6,648 bases of DNA from Frankiales bacterium (GCA_025965495.1 JAOPWW010000085.1:1-6648), one strand, 5' to 3'; shown: positions 1 through 5,720, counted from the stretch's first letter. The notes: generated from the sequence alone by a model not told the origin. A program made the numbers and translations.

Positions 1-29
1 CCGTGTCCGGGTCGGCCGGCTCAGCCCTG

Positions 30-596
30 TCAGGGACCGCGCAGCGCCGCGGCGCGCTCCTGCTCGGCGCGGGGGCGGGCGTCGCACCCCCGCAGGTGGT
101 CGCCGACCAGCCCGCAGGCCTGCAGCAGCGAGTACACGGTCGTGGGCCCCACGAACACGAAGCCGGCCCGCTTGAGCCGCGCGGCCAGCCGCGTCGAGGA
201 CGCGGTCGACGCCGGGACGTCGGTCCAGCGCTCGGGGGCGGGCCTGCCCGTCTCGGCGTGCTCCAGGACCAGGGCCGGCAGCCCGCCGGCCTCGCGCAGG
301 GCGAGGGTGGCCTCGGCGTTGCGCACACACGCCCGCAGCTTGGGGCCGCTCCGGATGAGCCGGGCGTCGGCCAGCAGCGGGGCGGGGTCGAGCCCGGCCA
401 CCTGCTCGGGATCGAAGCCGGCGAACACCTCGCGCAGCGCCACCCGCTTGCGCAGCACGGTGATCCAGGCGAGCCCGGCCTGGAACCCCTCCAGGCAGAC
501 CTTCTCGTACAGCTGCTGCTCGCTCAGCTGCGGCCGACCCCACTCGTCGTCGTGGTACGCCTCGTAGACGGGGTCGCCGTCCCCGAAGCAGCGCAC
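30..596 (-). CDS. tag: DNA-3-methyladenine glycosylase I (Tag)
   Basis: Cytoplasmic base-excision repair enzyme of the HhH-GPD superfamily that removes 3-methyladenine from alkylated DNA. The 188-residue length matches E. coli Tag (187). Seen directly: an N-terminal AYHDDEWG motif (residues 13-20), VCLEGFQAGLAW (33-44) with Glu36 in the place of the E. coli base-recognition Glu38, and the four expected zinc ligands Cys3, His15, His167 and Cys171, the last two as HLRGC. The GTG start at 596 is chosen because it places Cys3 and His15 where the family has them. The frame stays open upstream, but only as a shadow of bioB. The start lies 2 bases after the bioB stop and has no strong ribosome-binding site, so translational coupling to bioB is likely (inference). 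All key residues look intact. Family assignment is firm; the exact start is less so. Confidence 0.95.
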   Translation of the reverse strand: MRCFGDGDPVYEAYHDDEWGRPQLSEQQLYEKVCLEGFQAGLAWITVLRKRVALREVFAGFDPEQVAGLDPAPLLADARLIRSGPKLRACVRNAEATLALREAGGLPALVLEHAETGRPAPERWTDVPASTASSTRLAARLKRAGFVFVGPTTVYSLLQACGLVGDHLRGCDARPRAEQERAAALRGP

Positions 597-598
597 GG

Positions 599-1627
599 CT
601 AGAGCGTCTGCCCCAGCGCCTTGATCGGCATCTTGAGGTCGGCCAGCATGTCGAGGTCGGCGGTGGCGGGCCGGCCGAGGGTGGTCAGGTAGTTGCCGAC
701 GATGACGGCGTTGATGCCGCCGAGCATGCCGTCGGTGGCGAGGTCGCCGAGGGTGATCTCGCGGCCGCCGGCGAAGCGCAGGATCGTCCGCGGCAGCACC
801 AGGCGGAACACCGCGATCGCCGCGAGCGCCTCCTCGGCCGGCATGACCGGCAGGTCCCCGAACGGCGTCCCGGGCCGCGGGTTCAGGAAGTTCAGCGGCA
901 CCTCGTCGGGCTCGAGCACCGCGAGCTGGGCGGCGAACTCGGCCCGCTGCTCCAGCGTCTCGCCCATGCCGAGGATCCCGCCGCAGCAGACCTCCATGCC
1001 GGCGTCCCGGACCATCTCCAGGGTGCTCCAGCGCTCCTCCCACGAGTGCGTCGTCACGACGTTCGGGAAGTGCGACCGGGCCGTCTCGAGGTTGTGGTTG
1101 TAGCGGTGGACGCCGATGGCCTGCAGCCGGTCGACCTGCTCCTGGGTGAGCATCCCGAGCGAGCAGGCGACCTGGATGTCGACGGCCTCGCGGATCGCCG
1201 CGACGCCCTTCTCGACCTGCGCCATGAGCTTCTCGTCGGGCCCACGGACCGCGGCGACGATGCAGAACTCGGTCGCGCCGGTCGCGGCGGTCTCGACGGC
1301 GGCCTTCACCAGGGAGGGGATGTCGAGCCAGGCGGCGCGGACCGGGGAGGGGAACAGGCCGGACTGGCTGCAGAAGTGGCAGTCCTCCGGGCAGCCGCCG
1401 GTCTTGAGGCTGATGATGCCCTCGACCTCGACCTCGGGACCGCAGTGCTTCATCCGGACGTCGTGGGCCAGCTGCAGCAGCTCGGGCAGCCGCTCCTTCG
1501 GCAGCCGCAGGCACTCCAGCGCCTGCTCCTGCGACAACCCGACGCCGCGCTCGAGCACCTGCTCGCGCGCCACCTCCAGCACGTCGGTGGTGGCGGGGGA
1601 GTCGGCGCGGTCGATCAGCTCGGTCAC
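599..1627 (-). CDS. bioB: Biotin synthase (radical SAM)
   Basis: Last step of biotin synthesis: inserts sulfur into dethiobiotin using S-adenosylmethionine and two Fe-S clusters, in the cytoplasm. The 342-residue protein has the radical-SAM motif CPEDCHFC (Cys79, Cys83, Cys86) for the 4Fe-4S cluster. The auxiliary 2Fe-2S ligands also look present: Cys122 in EFCIVAA, Cys155 in VACSLG, Cys214 before CGGI, and Arg284 in LRFAGGRE, by comparison with E. coli Cys97, Cys128, Cys188 and Arg260. YNHNLET (176-182) and the C-terminal VGNYLTT (310-316) are further family signatures. The start is GTG at 1627; its upstream sequence has no clear Shine-Dalgarno motif. It follows bioD by 44 bases with no evident promoter and precedes tag by 2 bases, so one bioD-bioB-tag transcript is likely. 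No small biotin-synthase auxiliary gene lies downstream. Confidence 0.97.
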   Translation of the reverse strand: MTELIDRADSPATTDVLEVAREQVLERGVGLSQEQALECLRLPKERLPELLQLAHDVRMKHCGPEVEVEGIISLKTGGCPEDCHFCSQSGLFPSPVRAAWLDIPSLVKAAVETAATGATEFCIVAAVRGPDEKLMAQVEKGVAAIREAVDIQVACSLGMLTQEQVDRLQAIGVHRYNHNLETARSHFPNVVTTHSWEERWSTLEMVRDAGMEVCCGGILGMGETLEQRAEFAAQLAVLEPDEVPLNFLNPRPGTPFGDLPVMPAEEALAAIAVFRLVLPRTILRFAGGREITLGDLATDGMLGGINAVIVGNYLTTLGRPATADLDMLADLKMPIKALGQTL

Positions 1628-1671
1628 GAGCAGGGAGTCTGCCAGGTCGTCCCGCCCCGTCGCACGGCCGC

Positions 1672-2388
1672 TCAGTCCTGGGCTGCCGCCCGGAACGCCG
1701 CGGGGTCGAAGGACCCGCCGAGCGGACGGCCGAGACCGCGCGTCGCCGCGAGCAGGAAGGCGTCGCGGTCCAGGCCGCCGGCACCCTGCTCCAGAGCGCC
1801 GAGCAGGGGGCGGGCGGCGAGCGTCTCGAGGTCGCGGACGTTGCTGCGCTCGGCCAGCCCCGGCTCACGCGGCCACGCCCCGACGACGACGCCGGACAGC
1901 TCGAGGCCCCGGTGGGCCATCGCCTCCAGCGTGAGCGCCGTGGCGTTGAGGCTGCCGAGGCCGGCCGACGACACCACCAGCACCGGCGCGTGCACCGCCC
2001 GCGCGACGTCGGCCAGCGTCAGCCCGTCCTCGTCGAACCGCACGAGCAGGCCGCCCGCACCCTCGACCAGCACGAGGTCGGACGCGGCGTCCAGGCGCAG
2101 CAGCAGGTCGACGCAGGCGGCGAGGTCGAGCGGGTCGCGGCCGCTGCGGCGCGCCGCTGCCGCGGGCGAGAGCGGGTCGGGGTAGCGGACGAGCTCGTGC
2201 AGGTCGTCGGCCCCCGACAGGCGGGCGACGTCGGCGAGGTCGCCCGGCTCGTCGTCCCCGACGCCGGTCTGCCCGGGCTTGACGACGGCGCACCGGCTGC
2301 CGCGCGACACCGCCAGGGCGGCCACGGCCGCGGTCACGATGGTCTTGCCGACGTCGGTCCCGGTGCCGGTCACCACGAGGATCGTCAT
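1672..2388 (-). CDS. bioD: Dethiobiotin synthetase
   Basis: ATP-dependent carboxylation and ring closure of 7,8-diaminopelargonate to dethiobiotin, the substrate of BioB encoded next. The 238-residue protein begins almost at once with a P-loop, GTGTDVGKT (residues 8-16, Lys15). It has VVKPGQTG with Lys37 at the position of the E. coli substrate-binding lysine, and VEGAGGLLV (108-116) with Glu109, which matches the conserved acidic metal/nucleotide site. E. coli BioD has 225 residues, so the length is normal. The ATG at 2388 is chosen because the P-loop starts at residue 8; the much longer open frame upstream overlaps pdtaS antisense and is spurious. No Shine-Dalgarno precedes the ATG, but a TACGGT -10-like element ends 8 bases upstream, suggesting a leaderless transcript. 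It is the first gene of the bioD-bioB-tag unit. bioA and bioF are not in the window. Confidence 0.95.
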   Translation of the reverse strand: MTILVVTGTGTDVGKTIVTAAVAALAVSRGSRCAVVKPGQTGVGDDEPGDLADVARLSGADDLHELVRYPDPLSPAAAARRSGRDPLDLAACVDLLLRLDAASDLVLVEGAGGLLVRFDEDGLTLADVARAVHAPVLVVSSAGLGSLNATALTLEAMAHRGLELSGVVVGAWPREPGLAERSNVRDLETLAARPLLGALEQGAGGLDRDAFLLAATRGLGRPLGGSFDPAAFRAAAQD

Positions 2389-2395
2389 GCCGAGG

Positions 2396-2401
2396 ACCGT
2401 A
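2396..2401 (-). promoter_or_regulatory. Candidate -10 element for bioD (leaderless)
   Basis: On the minus strand this reads TACGGT, a TANNNT actinobacterial -10 match, with its last T 8 bases upstream of the A of the bioD ATG. With no ribosome-binding site present, transcription starting at the ATG fits best. The element forms part of an 8-base palindrome, CCGTACGG (2397-2404). No convincing -35 was seen. Confidence 0.6.
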
Positions 2402-2436
2402 CGGCGACGGCCCGCTGCCCAGGACCGCCGGGTCAC

Positions 2437-2442
2437 TAGGGT
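2437..2442 (+). promoter_or_regulatory. Candidate -10 element for pdtaS (leaderless)
   Basis: TAGGGT ends 7 bases upstream of the GTG start of the kinase gene at 2449, the spacing expected if the first transcribed base is the G of the start codon. There is no Shine-Dalgarno sequence at a usable distance. TA dinucleotides are rare here (27 in the window by hand count), so the precise placement is unlikely to be chance. No clear -35 hexamer is visible. Confidence 0.6.
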
Positions 2443-2448
2443 CGCAGG

Positions 2449-3954
2449 GTGTCGACCCTCACGGACCTCGTGCGCGGCCGCACCGACCTCTCCCAGGCCG
2501 ACCTCGACCACCTGCACCGCCTCGTCGCGGACTGGCAGCTGGTGTCGGACCTGTCCTTCGCCGACCTCGTGCTCTGGGTCCGGACCCGGACGGGGGAGTG
2601 GCTGGCGGTCGCGCACATGCGGCCCACGACCGGCCCGACGGCCCACCCCGAGGAGGTCGTCGGCACGACCCTGGGTCCGGACGAGGCGGGGCGCCTGGAC
2701 CGGGCCCAGCGCGAGCGACGCGTGGTCCGCGCGACCGAGCCCGACCGGCGGCTGCCGCCGTCGCGGCTGCGCCACGACACGGTCCCCGTGCGGCGCGGCG
2801 ACCGCGTCCCGGCGGTCCTGTCGCGCGACAGCCACACCACCGTCGCCCGGACCCCCAGCCCGCTGGAGCTGGCCTACCTGTCCAGCGCGGGCGAGCTGCT
2901 GCAGATGGTCGCCGAGGGCGCCTTCCCCTACCCCGGCGGCTCCTCGGCCGAGGTCGACGCCGAGCACGCGCCCCGGGTGGGGGACGGCCTGCTGCGCCTG
3001 GACCGCACCGGTCACGTCGTCTACGCCAGCCCCAACGCCCTGTCGGCCCACCGCCGGCTCGGCGTCAGCGGGGACCTGCTCGGGCAGCACCTCGGGCACA
3101 CCCTGGCTCGCCTCGCGACCGTGCCGGGGCGCCTGGACGAGCCGCGGGCGTCAGCCGCCCTGGCCGCAGCCCTGCGCTTCGCCGAGCCGCGCGAGAGCGA
3201 GGTCGAGGGGCAGGGCGCGACCGTGCTGCTGCGCGCGATGCCGCTGGTGCCCGCGGGGGAGCGCCGTGGGGCCCTGGTCCTCGTCCGGGACGTCACGGAG
3301 CTGCGCCGACGCGACCGGCAGCTCATGGGCAAGGACGCGACCATCCGCGAGATCCACCACCGGGTGAAGAACAACCTGCAGACCGTCGCGGCGCTGCTGC
3401 GCCTGCAGGCGCGGCGGATGCCCGACCCGGCGGCGCGCAGCGCGCTGGAGGAGTCGGTGCGGCGGGTCTCGAGCATCGCGCTGGTGCACGAGACGCTGTC
3501 CTTGACGCTCGACGAGCGGGTCGCCTTCGACGACGTCGCCGACCGGGTCCTGGCGATGTGCGCCGAGGTCGCCTCGCCCGAGTCCGAGGTGCGGGTCCGG
3601 CGCGAGGGCTCGTTCGGGGAGCTGCCCGCCGAGGTCGCGACGGCGCTCGCCATGGTCCTCACCGAGCTGGTCCAGAACGCGGTCGAGCACGCCTTCCCGG
3701 AGGGCAGCAGCGGGGGACAGGTCCGCGTCCGGGCGTCCCGGCGCGAGGGCGGCCTCGACGTCGTCGTCGCGGACGACGGCGCCGGGCTGCCGGAGGGCTT
3801 CGTCCTCGCCGCCTCGACCCGGCTGGGGCTGCAGATCGTGCGGACCCTCGTGGAGGGCGAGCTGCGCGGCGGGCTGGCGCTGCGTCCCGGCGCGGCCGGG
3901 GGGACCGAGGCCGTGCTCGACGTGCCGCTGCCGGAGCAGGAGCGGCCGGACTAG
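2449..3954 (+). CDS. pdtaS: PdtaS-type sensor histidine kinase (GAF-PAS-HisKA_2-HATPase)
   Basis: Soluble two-component sensor kinase that in mycobacteria phosphorylates PdtaR, an ANTAR-domain regulator acting on nascent RNA. The protein has 501 residues, the same as M. tuberculosis PdtaS (Rv3220c) as I recall it. Order: N-terminal GAF-like domain (about 1-150) with DHLHRLVADWQL and DLSFADLVLWV; PAS-like domain (about 180-285) with GHVVYASPNALSAH; HisKA_2 motif EIHHRVKNNLQTVAALLRLQ (301-320) with phosphoacceptor His303; HATPase_c with N-box ELVQNAVEHAF (Asn410), G1 box DDGAGLP (442-448) and RLGLQIVRTL (from 458). All catalytic boxes are intact, and no membrane segment or signal peptide is seen. 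The GAF domain has no cysteine: residues 53 and 57, cysteines in the M. tuberculosis protein, are Ala and Met. The GTG start keeps the family N-terminus MSTL-DL. The gene is divergent from bioD and convergent with the microprotein gene, whose stop overlaps its own. Confidence 0.95.
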   Translation: MSTLTDLVRGRTDLSQADLDHLHRLVADWQLVSDLSFADLVLWVRTRTGEWLAVAHMRPTTGPTAHPEEVVGTTLGPDEAGRLDRAQRERRVVRATEPDRRLPPSRLRHDTVPVRRGDRVPAVLSRDSHTTVARTPSPLELAYLSSAGELLQMVAEGAFPYPGGSSAEVDAEHAPRVGDGLLRLDRTGHVVYASPNALSAHRRLGVSGDLLGQHLGHTLARLATVPGRLDEPRASAALAAALRFAEPRESEVEGQGATVLLRAMPLVPAGERRGALVLVRDVTELRRRDRQLMGKDATIREIHHRVKNNLQTVAALLRLQARRMPDPAARSALEESVRRVSSIALVHETLSLTLDERVAFDDVADRVLAMCAEVASPESEVRVRREGSFGELPAEVATALAMVLTELVQNAVEHAFPEGSSGGQVRVRASRREGGLDVVVADDGAGLPEGFVLAASTRLGLQIVRTLVEGELRGGLALRPGAAGGTEAVLDVPLPEQERPD

Positions 3955-4169
3955 GCGGGCGAGTCCAGGTCCACCTGCAGCGGCGCGGACGCCCCGACGC
4001 CGGGGTCCTGCTCGCCGCTGTCGTTCAGGGCGCTGTAGGCGTAGGCCAGCAGCACGGTGAGGACGACGAGCAGCAGCAGCACGACGACGCGGAACGGCCA
4101 CACCGACCGCCACGCCGCAGGCGCTTCACGGGGGACGAGCGGGGGCCGGACGTACTGCTCGCGCGGCAC
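3951..4169 (-). CDS. Small single-pass membrane protein downstream of whiB1
   Basis: A 72-residue protein I do not recognise. Residues 1-27 are polar and basic (REQYVRPPLVPRE, then WRSVWPFR). Residues 28-46 form one hydrophobic helix (VVVLLLLVVLTVLLAYAYS). The last 26 residues are acidic and Gly/Pro/Ser rich, with DSGEQDP and QVDLDSPA. The positive-inside pattern suggests N-in, C-out topology (inference). Coding evidence: 69 of 72 sense codons end in G or C, and the hydrophobic pattern is coherent. The GTG at 4169 lies 5 bases after the whiB1 stop; the GAGG spanning that stop is too close to the start to be an ideal ribosome-binding site, so translational coupling to whiB1 is likely. A second GTG at residue 23 could be the true start. 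The stop overlaps the pdtaS stop in a shared CTAG. Confidence 0.75.
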   Translation of the reverse strand: MPREQYVRPPLVPREAPAAWRSVWPFRVVVLLLLVVLTVLLAYAYSALNDSGEQDPGVGASAPLQVDLDSPA

Positions 4170-4174
4170 GGTCC

Positions 4175-4423
4175 TCAGGCGGTGTGGGCGGTGGTGCGGG
4201 TGCGGCGGGCGAGCAGCCGGCGCTCGTCCTCGCTGGTCCCGCCCCAGACGCCGGAGTCCTGACCGCTCTCGAGGGCCCACTCCAGGCACGCCTCGGTGAC
4301 GCGGCAGCGCTGGCAGACCACCTTCGCCTCGGCGACCTGCACGGCCGCGGGGCCGGTGGTGCCGATCGGGAAGAAGAGCTCGGGGTCCTCGTCGCGGCAG
4401 AGCGCGTGGTGGCGCCAGTCCAT
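4175..4423 (-). CDS. whiB1: WhiB1-type iron-sulfur transcriptional regulator
   Basis: Small WhiB/Wbl-family protein carrying an NO-sensitive 4Fe-4S cluster; in M. tuberculosis WhiB1 binds region 4 of the primary sigma factor and is essential. The 82-residue protein has the four cluster cysteines at 9, 37, 40 and 46 (CRDED, CQRC, CLEWA), the same numbering as M. tuberculosis WhiB1. The N-terminus MDWRHHALCRDEDPELFFP, the turn motif GVWGG (58-62) and a basic tail RRLLARRTRT for DNA contact are all present. The ATG at 4423 is fixed by family alignment and by a strong GAGGAG 9 bases upstream; the open frame continues another 96 codons but resembles no WhiB N-terminus. It is transcribed toward pdtaS, with the lipid kinase gene 373 bases upstream on the same strand. 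Its long leader with a CRP-like site suggests separate, cAMP-linked control, as reported for mycobacterial whiB1. Confidence 0.96.
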   Translation of the reverse strand: MDWRHHALCRDEDPELFFPIGTTGPAAVQVAEAKVVCQRCRVTEACLEWALESGQDSGVWGGTSEDERRLLARRTRTTAHTA

Positions 4424-4432
4424 CTGGTCCGT

Positions 4433-4438
4433 CTCCTC
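4433..4438 (-). promoter_or_regulatory. Ribosome-binding site of whiB1
   Basis: Minus strand GAGGAG, 9 bases upstream of the whiB1 ATG. It is the only strong, well-placed Shine-Dalgarno sequence in the window. It decides the whiB1 start against the longer open frame and shows that this mRNA has a leader. Confidence 0.85.
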
Positions 4439-4444
4439 GTGTCT

Positions 4445-4472
4445 CCGCCGGGCGGGTCGGGCTTCCCGGCGG
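4445..4472 (-). repeat. GC-rich hairpin beside the whiB1 ribosome-binding site
   Basis: Perfect 8-base inverted repeat: CCGCCGGG (4445-4452 on the plus strand) and CCCGGCGG (4465-4472), with a 12-base loop, ending 6 bases before the GAGGAG. On the mRNA strand an alternative small hairpin (CGGG, AAG, CCCG) would use part of the same left arm, so the two are mutually exclusive. It is not followed by a U-tract and sits inside a leader, so a role in translation or mRNA stability is more likely than termination. GC-rich DNA makes chance stems common. Confidence 0.5.
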
Positions 4473-4511
4473 CAGCTGGTCCTCGCGTCGCGGCTCGACG
4501 CGGGACGGGTG

Positions 4512-4578
4512 GTGCAGGGGCTGGTGTTCAGGTGCTCGTGCAGGCGTGCGGGTGCTGGGTCCGGTGCTGTCGTGCAGG
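4512..4578. repeat. Cluster of short words GTGCAGG and GGTGCT in the whiB1 leader
   Basis: GTGCAGG occurs at 4512-4518, 4538-4544 and 4572-4578. GGTGCT occurs at 4531-4536, 4551-4556 and 4563-4568. Spacing is irregular. It may be low-complexity drift in GC-rich leader DNA or a degenerate set of protein or RNA sites; nothing in the sequence separates these. Confidence 0.4.
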
Positions 4579-4623
4579 TGGTGCGTCCGACCGCAGCCGC
4601 TGTGGTCGGGGCCGGGCCGGAGC

Positions 4624-4645
4624 TCAGCGTTGCGGTCAGCGTTGC
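4624..4645. repeat. Perfect tandem direct repeat in the whiB1 leader
   Basis: TCAGCGTTGC occurs at 4624-4633 and again at 4636-4645, giving a 12-base period with a GG spacer. On the whiB1 strand it reads GCAACGCTGA twice. It lies about 200 bases upstream of the ATG and 104 bases downstream of the CRP-like site in the direction of transcription. Such a pair could be a direct-repeat operator; no regulator can be named. Confidence 0.65.
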
Positions 4646-4722
4646 ACCGCGGTCCAGCGGAGGCAAGCACTCCCGGCCTCGTTCGGCCGCGCGTGCTGTC
4701 GGGTTGGTCACGTCCCGGGCGG

Positions 4723-4765
4723 GTGTGACCGCGGCCGACCCTGCCCACTGTGCGACGGGTCACAC
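4723..4765. repeat. 8-base inverted repeat flanking the CRP-like region
   Basis: GTGTGACC at 4723-4730 and its exact complement GGTCACAC at 4758-4765, separated by 27 bases. The right arm is half of the CRP-like palindrome. The left arm holds a second TGTGA half-site (4724-4728) whose own partner position, CCGAC, is poor. It may mark a second weak CRP-family site. Confidence 0.5.
4749..4764. promoter_or_regulatory. CRP-like binding site upstream of whiB1
   Basis: TGTGCGACGGGTCACA matches the CRP-family palindrome TGTGA-N6-TCACA at nine of ten defined bases. It lies 326 bases upstream of the whiB1 ATG and 32 bases past the lipid kinase stop. Established knowledge: in M. tuberculosis the cAMP receptor protein Rv3676 binds the whiB1 promoter. 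That this site works the same way is inference. Confidence 0.65.
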
Positions 4766-4796
4766 ACGAGCCCTCCGGCCTGCTGGGACGACCTGC

Positions 4797-5714
4797 TCAG
4801 ACGACGACGTCGAGCGCGTCCGGCACGCTGCGCAGCACGGCGCTCGTGCGGTCGCCGAGGTCGTCGCCGTCGACCTGCAGGGGGACGGGGACGCGGGCGG
4901 ACAGGCGCAGCTCGCCGGCGTCGTGGACCTGCAGGAGGCTGCGCCCGCGGGGCCGCGCGCCGCGCGCGAGGATCTGCCGCAGGTGGCGCAGGGTCGCGAC
5001 CGTCGTCAGCCGGCGGACGCCGAACAGGTCCAGGCCGGTGTCGAAGGAGGCGTCCGGGCAGGCGCGGACGGGGCGCGGGCCGAGGAACGTCCAGGGGTCG
5101 GTGTTGCAGACCAGCGCCATGCCGAGCGGCTCGGGCTCGCCGCCGTCGCGCTCGAGCACCAGGGCGGGCTCGCGGGCGCTGGACAGGAAGAACTCGGTGA
5201 TGCCCTGGCGGACGAACAGCCCGGGCGTGGCCCGCGCGCCCTTGGCCCGCTTGCGCTCGACCCGCCGCACGACGGCCGCGTCCAGGCCCAGGCCCGCGCA
5301 GAAGGTGAACCAGCGCTCGTCGACCCGGCCCAGCCCGATCCGTCGGCGGCGGTCGGCGGCCAGGGCCTCGATCAGCAGGCTGGTCGCGTCGACGGCGTTG
5401 TTCGGCAGGCCGAGCGCCCGCGCGAACACGTTGGCGTTGCCCCCGGGGACGACCGCCAGCGCCGGGCCCTCGGGGTTCGGGCCGTCCTCCAGCAGGCCGT
5501 TCACGACCTCGTTCACGGTGCCGTCGCCGCCCAGCGCGACGACGACGTCGAGCCCGTCCACCCGGGCCTGCGCGGCCAGCTCGATGGCGTGCCCGCGGTA
5601 CTGGGTGACGGCGACGTCGAGCTTGACCTCGCTGGACAGCGCGGAGGCCAGGACCTCGCGCATGCGCGGCGTCGTCGCCGTGGCCTTCGGGTTGACGACG
5701 AGGAGAGCGCGCAT
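4797..5714 (-). CDS. Diacylglycerol/sphingosine-type lipid kinase
   Basis: Lipid kinase of the DAGK_cat/YegS/LCB5 family, expected to phosphorylate diacylglycerol or a related lipid at the inner face of the membrane; the substrate cannot be told from sequence. The protein has 305 residues. Seen: N-terminal LLVVNPKAT (4-12), the nucleotide-binding loop LGGDGTVNEV (61-70), PGGNANVFARALG (90-102), a second-domain start around CAGLGLDAAVV, and a C-terminal LQVDGDD (279-285) that supplies the acidic residues expected of this fold. There is no membrane helix or signal peptide. The ATG at 5714 puts the first strand at residue 3, as usual. No Shine-Dalgarno is visible, but TACCCT ends 7 bases upstream, so a leaderless start is likely. 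It corresponds in position to M. tuberculosis Rv3218, next to whiB1, and is divergent from the membrane protein gene over only 34 bases. Confidence 0.9.
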   Translation of the reverse strand: MRALLVVNPKATATTPRMREVLASALSSEVKLDVAVTQYRGHAIELAAQARVDGLDVVVALGGDGTVNEVVNGLLEDGPNPEGPALAVVPGGNANVFARALGLPNNAVDATSLLIEALAADRRRRIGLGRVDERWFTFCAGLGLDAAVVRRVERKRAKGARATPGLFVRQGITEFFLSSAREPALVLERDGGEPEPLGMALVCNTDPWTFLGPRPVRACPDASFDTGLDLFGVRRLTTVATLRHLRQILARGARPRGRSLLQVHDAGELRLSARVPVPLQVDGDDLGDRTSAVLRSVPDALDVVV

Positions 5715-5720
5715 GGCCCG

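Larger units (their letters stand above)
4424..4796 (-). promoter_or_regulatory. whiB1 upstream region and probable long 5' leader
   Basis: This 373-base stretch between the lipid kinase stop and the whiB1 ATG holds no credible gene. In minus-strand order it contains an inverted repeat, a CRP-like palindrome, a perfect tandem 10-mer, a zone of repeated CCTGCAC/AGCACC words, a GC-rich hairpin and a strong Shine-Dalgarno sequence. It has no TA dinucleotide on either strand, so it can contain no TANNNT -10 element, unlike the four other promoters in the window. The whiB1 promoter is therefore either degenerate at -10 or lies elsewhere. No terminator for the lipid kinase gene is recognisable. Confidence 0.7.

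Noticed and set aside
1..29. A feature at the left edge beyond the tag stop
   Set aside because: 29 bases only; no stem, repeat or start signal that can be supported.
597..1868. A 612-residue reading frame fusing tag to upstream sequence
   Set aside because: The upstream part is antisense-frame shadow of bioB and bioD, low-complexity Arg/Ala/Gly, with no recognisable domain. Only the last 188 residues are Tag.
1046..2185. Long plus-strand open frame opposite bioB and bioD
   Set aside because: It is a GC-driven shadow with repetitive Gly/Asp/Leu composition and no motif; both strands cannot be equally real where BioB and BioD are clear.
2389..3099. A long N-terminal extension of BioD across the start of pdtaS
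   Set aside because: The BioD P-loop begins at residue 8 from the ATG at 2388, as in the family, and the extension is the antisense of pdtaS.
2598..4262. A 554-residue plus-strand frame overlapping pdtaS
   Set aside because: It is Arg/Ala/Gly/Pro-rich shadow coding in another frame of an unmistakable kinase gene.
4445..4472. Intrinsic terminator
   Set aside because: No T-tract follows the stem on either strand, and it lies just before a strong ribosome-binding site.
4424..4711. An N-terminal extension of WhiB1 by 96 residues in the same open frame
   Set aside because: The frame is open only because the region lacks TA dinucleotides. The family starts at MDWRH, and a strong GAGGAG sits 9 bases before that ATG.
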